From assembly GCA_036346405.1 (NCBI GenBank), contig CM070559.1:39407889-39471888 (forward strand): a stretch of 64,000 bases of DNA, written 5' to 3'. The notes under the pieces are model-generated. The model was not told the origin of the DNA. It saw only the letters and a list, made by a program, of their open reading frames with translations, and searched no databases. A program made the position numbers and the translations under genes. Below are positions 56,735 to 64,000 of this stretch, piece by piece. The stretch is from Phyllostachys edulis. Lineage: Eukaryota > Streptophyta > Magnoliopsida > Poales > Poaceae. Position 1 is the stretch's first letter. Each line of letters begins with the position of its first letter.

Positions 56735-57184
56735 GCAGAGAGAGACGTAACCACGACAACCCATCATGACAGAAATGGCCAGAGCGACATCACCGGGGGT
56801 CGTGTTCTAAACGGATTGAGCGGCCACGCCTTTAATCCCATCGAATCTAGGTGCTAGCGGGTCAATCCGCAACACGGCTTTGCTCCTGTCGAATCTAGGT
56901 GCTAGCGGGCCGAATCTGGCAACACGGCTTTGCTCCTGTCGAATCTGGGCATTGGCGGGGCAGAGAGAGACGTAACCACGACAACCCATCATGACAGAAA
57001 TGGCCAGAGCGACATCACCGGGGGTCGTGTTCTAAACGGATTGAGCGGCCACAGCTTTAATCCCATCGAATCTAGGTGCTAGCGGGCCGAATCTGGCAAC
57101 ACGGCTTTGCTCCTGTCGAATCTAGGTGCTAGCGGGCCGAATCTGGCAACACGGCTTTGCTCCTGTCGAATCTGGGCATTGGCG
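56735..57184. repeat. 225-base tandem duplication within unit 3
   Basis: GCAGAGAGAGACGTAACCAC begins at 56735 and again at 56960. Both copies include a nested duplication of about 50 bases around TCTAGGTGCTAGCGGGCCG (56846/56894 and 57071/57121). It is absent from units 1 and 2. Confidence 0.95.
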
Positions 57185-57578
57185 GGCCGGGTCTGACTAG
57201 ATCCGGTCCGATCCATATGTTTCGGCAGTGACGAGCTTGGATGACGGGCAGTGGCAGTGAGGGAGGAGGGATCGGTGGCAGACGGCGGTGGGAGGAGCAC
57301 GATGAGAATGGGGAGGCGCGGTGGGGGAGTGGAGGTGTGGCTAGAAGAGGGGAGGCGCAGGGAGCCAAGAGAGGATGGGGCAGAGGGTGACAGTGGCGAG
57401 GAAGGAGGCGACATTGTTGAATGACCTGCTCTCTCCATCGTCGGCAGCGGCTTGGACGATGAAGAAGAGAAAGGTACTAAGGGAAAGAAAGTGACATGTG
57501 GGCCAGTTGTTGGACACATTATAAAAATATTGTTATTTCTCGTGCCAAGAGACAAATTATTAGAGTTGTTGTCTCTAA

Positions 57579-57959
57579 GGCTACTCCTAGTGCTCCACCC
57601 TAGCTGGTATCTTAAGCCTGCTATGTAGGCAAAATGATGATGTGGCACCATAGTTAATGAAGAGAGATGGTACTCTAGAATCTAATCTGGATACTGGTTC
57701 GGTCTCGAAATCCAACGCATAAAATTTATTATGATCGATCCTGTGTATTTACGTTTGTGTGTGTCAACAAACATGTATTGCTTTAGTACATGCTACAAAT
57801 AGGCCACAATGCTCAAATACTAGTAAATATCATCCATGTAATTAAATGAAAAAGCCTAAGATACTACACCATAAGAAACCATACATTGAGAAGATAGTAT
57901 CATAATATTCCTCATGCACTAAAGAAACTACACTAAGATACTGCTCATTGGAAGCAACC
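57579..57959. mobile_element. Tourist-like MITE in unit 3
   Basis: It interrupts TTGTCTCTAATACTGTTG, which is continuous in units 1 and 2. TAA flanks both sides (57576-57578 and 57960-57962). Left end GGCTACTCCTAGTG and the complement of the right end GGTTGCTTCCAATG are imperfect inverted repeats. 381 bases, no coding frame. Confidence 0.88.
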
Positions 57960-59478
57960 TAATACTGTTGATAGATGATGTCGACCTATTTAGAGACAAC
58001 ATAAAGAACAAACTATTGCATATGATTCCCGCTTTAATATATGCACAGCGATTCTCCTACTATTCCTTTCAAAAAACTATTGTATATGCCCTTAGTAGTT
58101 ATCTCATGACCTTTATTAGCTGGTGGCAATATTTTTCACACATTGACTACTTGGAATGAGATCAGGTGCAACTGTGAAGTAAGTGCACCCAAGCACAGCA
58201 ATGTGCAGTAGGCGCTTCTCCCCCGACTGGATTTTGAAATCAAGGGCTAAGGCGATGTTTCGGATGCAAGAATTTCCCCCGATTTTGTGCAGGAATTGAA
58301 CTGTTTCTATGAAATTTATGTGAAAATGCCAAAGTAATGTGTAGCTATAGTAAAAAAAAAACCGTAGCAGTGGTTTGCTGCTATATTGCCACGTGCATGT
58401 GTAATGTTCCCGAGATCCTTGCCACCCCTTTGTGATTCAACTAGCGGTAAACCAGCTGTCAAGTTTGCAAGTAAATAAAAATCGCATGTATGACGCACGA
58501 TTAGATCGAATGGTACAATATACATCTGTGTCGTCAAAGAATAGCTAAACCTTATATGGATCTGATAATCTGGCAGATTATTTTGAGACTCTACATGTAC
58601 CTTGTGAGAAATCAAAATATGGAACAGCAAGTAAAAAGTAGCAATGTAGTAGAGAGTACATCAATAAGTATGTAAAGTATCTAAAGCTTTCAAAAGTCCG
58701 GAGCTAAGGGACTATAGAATCACGCAATTCTCCGAATGAAATTGCTTTTTTGTCGGACTGCTTTTTTTATGAATAACCATCTCATAGAAACAAAAGAGAG
58801 AGCATCAGTGTTTTTCTTTGAGATTAAGGAATTAATAAAGTGATTTTCTCAAAACAAGAATCAAGATGTCAGATAGAGTGATAATTTGTATGTCGAGTCC
58901 AGATTGTCAAGAATGATCATAGCAACTGCTTTTATGTGCAACAATATATCATCTTCCACCATTTTTAACTCAATATTTGCAGTGAAAAAGACGATATCTA
59001 TACAGTATACATGGTTTGGCTAGAGGTAATGTATACGATTCATATAAAAAGCTATAAAACGAGTTATCACCCCAAAATAAGCTACTGTAATAAGCAAAAG
59101 GGGGAAAAAGTAGTTGATGTAGCACAACAATCTGAGAAGGAATGTTTCAGATATGTGAAAATCTCTAGAAATATATAATGCAAGGCATTTTGTAGTAAAG
59201 AGATACCTCTAGCCATCCTGTAGTGTGTGACTCAATTGCTCGTCAGCACCACCGACCGCTTCAATAACCAAGCGAGCAAATAAGGAGAGGCTATTATTTG
59301 GTTTTTACTGCTTGAAAGCTGGCTTAAGAAACTCCGATTGGCCCTCTCTCTTTGGAGGTGTTAATGTCAATTCCTTAGTCGGCAGCTTCTTCTACCGAGC
59401 AAGTGCAAAACAAAGAAGGAACGATTACATTCTTATATCTTTTTTTGTTCTGTGTTGTATATAATATAGGCTGGTAAT

Positions 59479-59870
59479 TTAAACTGGCATTAACATTGGA
59501 TTGACCTGGAATTCTGTTGTCAAACCTATGGAGATGGATTCCAAGCATCTGTATCTGCATGTGAGATTGTTTTCATCTGTGTGATGAGCACAGTAATACG
59601 ACATATGAGCATCCATCATTACGAATTGCTGAGGTAGTAGCAGCTGGTAGGAACTACTAAAGTAAATCTGAGCAAGCACCTTCTTGTGGTGGTTTTGTTT
59701 AACTCGTCTTTGTCAACCTGTTGAAGATGACCATTGTATTTCGGAAAATGTAAAGCGCATAAACAAAAGTTATTACCGAAATGGAGATGGTAATCTACCA
59801 ACCGTAGAGGTGAGTCATTGGCAAAGTTTAGTGTACCTTTTTTGAACAAGCTATTATTATTGATACTCAC
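59479..59870 (-). pseudogene. RPA-like OB-fold C fragment in the Helitron
   Basis: The minus-strand frame at about 59500-59679 reads MSYYCAHHTDENNLTCRYRC, which resembles the zinc-ribbon region of the third OB-fold of RPA70-like proteins (a CX-H/C cluster before RYR). An adjacent frame (59619-59870) has FPKYNGHLQQVDKDELNKTT. Replication protein A binds single-stranded DNA, and RPA-like genes are known passengers of plant Helitrons. The match is short and the frames are broken, so the call rests partly on the neighbouring OB-fold B piece. Confidence 0.45.
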
Positions 59871-60927
59871 ATCAACTCGTAATAGGTAGCTATTGCAGAC
59901 CTATCATTCGCAGCTAGCTAAATAGTTCATTGATCTAATCCTTTCTTGCTCTTAGAAGAAAAAGGAAACATTGCAATAACAACACATATATAAAAAGGGC
60001 AAATTTCCTTTGGCAAAAGCATTTCCATTTCAAAGAACTTGAAAAGAAATGAGAGCTTCAACATATCATTTTTAAGATCCACCCAATGTATGATTCTCGA
60101 TAATTTTCAAAGGATAAGTCAGAATATAAGGAGCACTCGAAAAGGTGCAAATATAAGGCAAGAATGCAAAGGCAAAAAACACTTATTCTAGTTTTATTGT
60201 ACTATTCAAGCAAGAGATGAGGAAATATTAACGGAGGGCAATAGATGTGGGATTGTATACAATTGATGACGTGTGAGGGTCACGGAGGCCACTTAAAAAC
60301 CTCGTAACAATATCAATAACGAAGGCAATCGCCGCCTATATCTAAGAAGAACAGTGCCTAGGGAGCCCTCAAGAAGCCGAATTCCAAGGGCGAAAGAAGG
60401 AACTATAGACGCCCAAATGAGTATGAACTCGTCCATAACCGATACCACCCGCAATGACACCATCCAAAAAAAATCACAGCTCGAATTAGCACCCTGATTA
60501 GCATAGTTTACATCAAACAAAGGCAAAATATTCATTCTATGATTTGGTTAAAAGACATGGATAAGAAACAACATTCTCCGTGGCTCCAAGCTCGCAAAAC
60601 ATTCCACCTTAGTTTACCAAAGTTGTTGATCAACAACCATACAATTTTGTTGCCTAGGAAAGCTCAATTGATTGATGAGAAAGTAGCTAGCGCCATACAT
60701 AGCCTTTGCTAATTAGGTCAAAAGAAATAATTAGGCAAAATGGGCCCTCTGTTTAAGCATTCTTTGCCACAGCAGAAGTTTATCAATTGTCCTGTGAGTT
60801 CATACACACATCCCATCATGCACATGCACATGTCTCGAGGTGATGTGGCCGTGAGTGGGTTCCTCTTGTGCACCGATCTAATGGTACTATGTAAGGAAAA
60901 AAAGGGTCACTATGTATAGAATCTAGG

Positions 60928-61170
60928 TTAGGTATATACAAACCATACATGTCTATGTAATGTAAACCATAGAGAAAGGTAGAGGCTATGTTTTAAGGAC
61001 CTACGGCCATATCTTTTCATAACAACACCCACAAAGAGGATAGGTACTGGATTTTTCTGCCCTTTTTCGTAAACATACTCATCATCAAAATCTGTTGCAC
61101 GCTGCCCCCAAAGAGCAACTGTAGCACCAGAACATATATAGCCAGAGCTTTCAGATCTTGTCATCACCAA
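60928..61170 (-). pseudogene. RPA-like OB-fold B fragment in the Helitron
   Basis: The minus-strand frame reads SGATVALWGQRATDFDDEYV then YEKGQKNPVPILFVGVVMKR. The pattern xLWGxxA...FxxxxxY..GQ..P....FVG..VK matches the second single-stranded-DNA-binding OB-fold of RPA70-like (replication factor A) proteins of grasses, where LWG and the following loop contact DNA. Upstream and downstream parts of the gene are missing or broken, and the frame ends in unrelated sequence. It lies between the SAPS exons and the OB-fold C piece on the same strand. It may be the Helitron's own RPA gene relic or a later capture. Confidence 0.7.
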
Positions 61171-61554
61171 GCACTAACCCCACAATCCCCTTGCACCAAT
61201 AGTAGTATCATTCAACCATTTCATCAAGCAAAGGGAGGGTCTGGGAAAGGAAGGGGAGAATACCTCGAGCGAGGATTCACCACTACACCACCAAAGAGCA
61301 AGCCTCATAGCCATATCCAAAGGTTCATGCATAATCAACAAAACTCACATTAGAGCAATCATCAAAACTCAAACATAAAACCAAATTTGTAAAAGGAGTA
61401 GAGGAAGTGAGTTTCGAGCGCCCATGAGAGCCAAATTTGTAAATATTTCACAAGCTATAAAAGGAAATCTGCACACCATAAACTCATGGCGATGAATAAA
61501 ATCCACGTTAGGAGATCGCAAGAAAAGGTTTTTACACAGTTGACTTTGCTATAC

Positions 61555-61641
61555 CTAAATATCCTTTTCTTTTCAGCATCCTCGGGTGCCTCTTCTACAA
61601 TGTAGCGGAGCAATTGCTCCACTTGAACTTTGTCTCGCAAA
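61555..61641 (-). pseudogene. SAPS-domain exon B (PP6 regulatory subunit) in the Helitron
   Basis: After a TTGTTGCAG acceptor the minus strand reads (F)LRDKVQVEQLLRYIVEEA then PEDAEKKRIF, followed by a GTATAG donor. This string is a conserved part of the SAPS domain found in SIT4/PP6 phosphatase regulatory subunits, which hold the phosphatase catalytic subunit. It joins in frame with exon A. The next conserved block (KFPFIACEIFTCE) was not found, so only a small N-terminal part of the gene was captured. Confidence 0.85.
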
Positions 61642-62155
61642 CTGCAACAATTAGAATAAACAAAAAGTTTGTTATCAAATAATCTACCAGTGATCCCATA
61701 ATTCAAATGTCTTAAACTATAAATGTTGTTCACAAGCAAAGTATTTGTTACCATACGCCAGATGAAAACACATATTGAACTATGGAAAATGAAAATAAAA
61801 GGAGGTAACAAGCTTGCCAACCTATATCTTGTGAAAGCATAGTGTGTAAAAAGATCCCCCAACCGTGCTAGAAGAAAAACCTAACGACCAAAGTTCATGA
61901 GCTAAAGAGTGAACTCAAGTTTGAAGGAAGCATCCATGTGGTTGACTAAAACAAGATTCAAGGCTGATTACATAGCACCACTTTAACCCAAGCTCTCAAG
62001 TGAGGTTTTTGCCCCTGATTCACACCTATGATATCTTACTATCTTAGGGAGAGAAAGTGAAAGTAAGCACATATAGATAGTCACACTTAACCAAAAAGTT
62101 AAAACAATATCGTGACGTTCTAAGATCAACCCATATTAATCACAAACCAGGTTAC

Positions 62156-62259
62156 AAATTGATTAGGCGGGTGTTCAAAGGCTTTGCACTCTGGATTATT
62201 TCATCCTCATCAAGAAGGTCCTCCAACTTAAAATTTTCCTTGTCTAAAATAGTATCCAC
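62156..62259 (-). pseudogene. SAPS-domain exon A (PP6 regulatory subunit) in the Helitron
   Basis: The minus strand reads VDTILDKENFKLEDLLDEDE then IIQSAKPLNTRLINF, the N-terminal block of SAPS-family phosphatase regulatory subunits. The exon ends AATTT/GTAACC and joins in phase to exon B (INF-LRDKVQ). The upstream exon with the usual start (MFWR-like) was not identified; the 5' boundary of homology is at about 62259. Full-length proteins of the family are about 800 residues, so this is a fragment. Confidence 0.88.
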
Positions 62260-62332
62260 CGAAAGAAATAGCAAGGTGACCATTTAATAATAAAAATGTA
62301 CCCTACACAAAATATAATCACCACAAGTGCAA

Positions 62333-62460
62333 GCACTCACCGGCGATCCAGCACGTGCAAAACATCTTGCACAATGACAATTCCACACTCCGTCAGCACT
62401 CTCACGCCTCGTAAAACAAGCGGATTTAGAGCTCGATTTCCACACCGTGGGTGATTCATG
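62333..62460 (-). other. Unidentified exon-like piece in the Helitron
   Basis: The minus strand has an open frame ending VLTECGIVIVQDVLHVLDRR just before a CCG/GTGAGT donor-like site. The family was not recognised. It lies upstream of the SAPS exons on the same strand and could form a chimeric leader. Confidence 0.3.
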
Positions 62461-62654
62461 TTCGACAGAACCTTCACAGACACCACCTCAACAGATATGC
62501 ATTAAAAAAACATCCCCAAATATCCGGTTCCAAATCCTCAAACAACCGCACCGAGAGCCAAACCATGATCTTCCGTAATCACACAACTACTCTTCAAAGC
62601 GGAAGCGAAGGCAACAAACCAAATAATCCGAACCAATCGCATTAACATCGAAAA

Positions 62655-63025
62655 TCAACTCAAACATATAGATATACCCTCATGGCGGCAAGATCGAGAG
62701 GGGGCTGCGCTGCCTCGAGTCCAAACGGAGGAGCCGGAGGGGAGCACGGGCGATCTGATCAGTTTGAAGATCATGGGTCGGGAATATTCTGTGATCTGCA
62801 ATAGTAATAGGGATAAGCGGCATAATAGCTTGGCGCCATGGGAGAGCAGAAGAGATTGACGAGGAGAGTCACATTGAACGAAACCCACCGAAGGAAGCGA
62901 CAGTAACCATCGGCAACCCGAATCGGACGCCGAAAAGGCGACGAGCGTAAATCAACGCTTGAGACGTCAGAGGCGACGCGGCCGTTTAAGATGGAGCAAA
63001 GAGCGCCTCCGTTTATATATAAAGA
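62655..63025 (-). promoter_or_regulatory. Helitron 5' end with promoter-like sequence
   Basis: The minus strand starts TCTTTATATATAAACGGAGG, so a TATA-like box lies within the first 15 bases, followed by GC-rich sequence and a short open frame (62655-62888). A 60-base stretch at about 62757-62815 (GATCAGTTTGAAGATCATGG ... CTGCAATAGTAATAG) is a copy of the array unit end, so part of the unit was present in the Helitron before or since it landed. Confidence 0.5.
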
Positions 63026-63323
63026 TGGTCGCAGTACCTATTAACCTATTTTTCAAAAATAAACCCTACTCACACCAAATAAACCTTACCACTTCACGGA
63101 CAAGTCCAAACTTTATTTTTTTTATTATAAAAAAGTGACCATTTTCCTGACGCAACTGTCTGGTGTGAGATGGGTTGATTTTAAAACTGTTATTAAAAAG
63201 TACAGATAAAATCCATTAGCAGCCATCAGTATCAAAATGGATCGAGAGTGGAGTCCAAACCACATGATCAGTTTGAAGATCATGAATATTCTGTGATCTG
63301 CAATGTAATAGACATAATGTATG

Positions 63324-63860
63324 CACGAGGTCACATTGGAATAAGATAGCCAATTCGTTGAAATATATATATATGGTTCCCTTGTTCTGTTACAGGCCTG
63401 TCCATGAATTTTAGAATAAGTGACGCGATAGCAAATCATATAATGATGCTGAGTGTGGGCTAGTAATGTTTTTGGCATAGCATTTTGGCGTGTGATTCGT
63501 GAATTTCTCACTGTCAAAGTTCTCTCAAAAGTGAAAAATCGTCAACAATTTATCAGGTTTCTCTCTTATCACAGAATACGAGACAGAATATACCAAAAAT
63601 ATAAATTCTCTGCCGTGCACTGCGAAGCCCGTGGCAGCCAGCAGGGGCGAAGAGTCGGCTATGTCGCAGATCAGCGCGGCTTAGCCCAACCAAACAGCGC
63701 AGATCAGGATGCTCCGGCCGTAGGTGCGGCTGGCCCAGGTGAGACGGGTGGCCTCGGACGAGGACCATGCGGCCCACCTCTAATCCCACGGTTGAGTTAA
63801 TGCGGGACTCCGACGGTTGGTCCTGGGTGCAGTTGCAGCATAAATCTGGCCCAAGACGCC
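63324..63860 (+). repeat. Dispersed repeat B, copy 2, uninterrupted
   Basis: Collinear with the pieces of 23720-27643 and in the same orientation. It follows directly after the last tandem unit. No recognised protein; overlapping GC-rich frames at 63453-63800 are not supported. Confidence 0.8.
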
Positions 63861-64000
63861 ACCAACCTTCTCGACCAGCCAGCTAGGCGAGTAGCCATCA
63901 AAAGCAGGCACGTGAAGTACGTGCACACCAGAGTAGAGGTAGGAATGGTTCACACCTATTGGATAACCTCATCCCTAAATTTTTAGAAAATAGGGTAGAG
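63861..64000. other. Window end, unassigned
   Basis: Nothing was recognised in the last 140 bases. Confidence 0.5.

Larger units (their letters stand above)
58441..63025 (-). mobile_element. Helitron with SAPS and RPA-like gene pieces
   Basis: Unit 3 is split exactly between GATTCAA and TGGTCGCAGTACC, continuous in units 1 and 2, with no target duplication. On the minus strand the insertion starts TCTTTATATATAAACGG and ends TTTACCGCTAG, between A and T. TC start, CTAG end and A/T target are the Helitron signature. A 3' stem-loop is only weakly visible (AAAC...GTTT about 8 bases before the end). No Rep/helicase was recognised, so it is non-autonomous. Length 4585 bases. It carries SAPS-domain exons and RPA-like OB-fold exons, all on the minus strand, behind a TATATAAA-containing start. 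Confidence 0.88.
43071..63323 (+). repeat. Three tandem 1.5-kb units, split by five large insertions
   Basis: Unit starts (CACGCGGTTTGTGGGG or variant) lie at 43071, 55138 and 56659; the last unit ends at about 63323. Unit 2 (55138-56658, 1521 bases) is uninterrupted. Subtracting the LTRs at 43149, 45927 and 50268 from unit 1 leaves about 1.52 kb; subtracting the MITE at 57579 and the Helitron at 58441 from unit 3 leaves about 1.70 kb, which includes a 225-base internal duplication. Units share long near-identical blocks such as GATCAGTTTGAAGATC and GGGTTGATTTTAAAACTGTT. No protein family was recognised in the unit; minus-strand frames rich in Ser/Pro recur in each copy. Confidence 0.92.

Overview
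This window is repeat-rich plant nuclear DNA, most likely from a grass and probably Oryza or a close relative. The basis is the density of nested LTR retrotransposons, the MITE types (Tourist-like, hAT-like), CACTA, Mutator-like and Helitron elements, tRNA-Met primer sites (TGGTATCAGAGCC), and a ZRP4-type plant O-methyltransferase gene with one small intron. No rRNA, tRNA, CRISPR array or bacterial-style operon was seen. Only one gene looks intact: an O-methyltransferase on the minus strand (35701-37034).

Layout. 1-10.7 kb: end of a long gypsy-type LTR, a second LTR, and a decayed Ty3-gypsy gag-pol without integrase. 10.7-16.7 kb: AT-rich DNA, a diverged copy of a repeat that recurs near 55 kb, and a Tim8-like gene or pseudogene (minus). 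17.2-23.1 kb: a full-length but broken Ty1-copia element (minus). 23.7-27.6 kb: a dispersed repeat (intact copy at 63.3-63.9 kb) interrupted by a Pack-MULE carrying a PET100-like gene piece, a Harbinger-like element and a second MULE. 27.6-31.2 kb: a decayed Ac-like hAT element with a transposase tail. 31.4-35.7 kb: a chain of small elements with readable target duplications: Tourist-like MITE, 5'-truncated LINE, hAT MITE, a 2.9-kb hAT with a gene fragment and a nested CACTA element, and another hAT MITE in the 3' flank of the methyltransferase. 37.2-41.9 kb: a second copia element in the methyltransferase promoter. 42.0-42.9 kb: a hAT-like element. 43.1-63.3 kb: three tandem 1.5-kb units hit by three large LTRs, a MITE and a 4.6-kb Helitron. 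The uninterrupted middle unit serves as an empty-site reference and fixes the insertion boundaries almost to the base.

How the parts relate. Most of the window is not a pathway but a stratified record of insertions. The likely functional points are: (i) the intact methyltransferase, with a same-strand copia LTR 65 bp upstream of its TATA box and a hAT MITE 23 bp past its stop codon; (ii) the Helitron, which places SAPS-domain (PP6 regulatory subunit) exons and RPA-like OB-fold exons on one strand; (iii) the Pack-MULE with a PET100-like open frame; (iv) the Tim8-like gene, whose upstream region was split by copia element 1. All coordinates, alignments and mismatch counts were made by eye.
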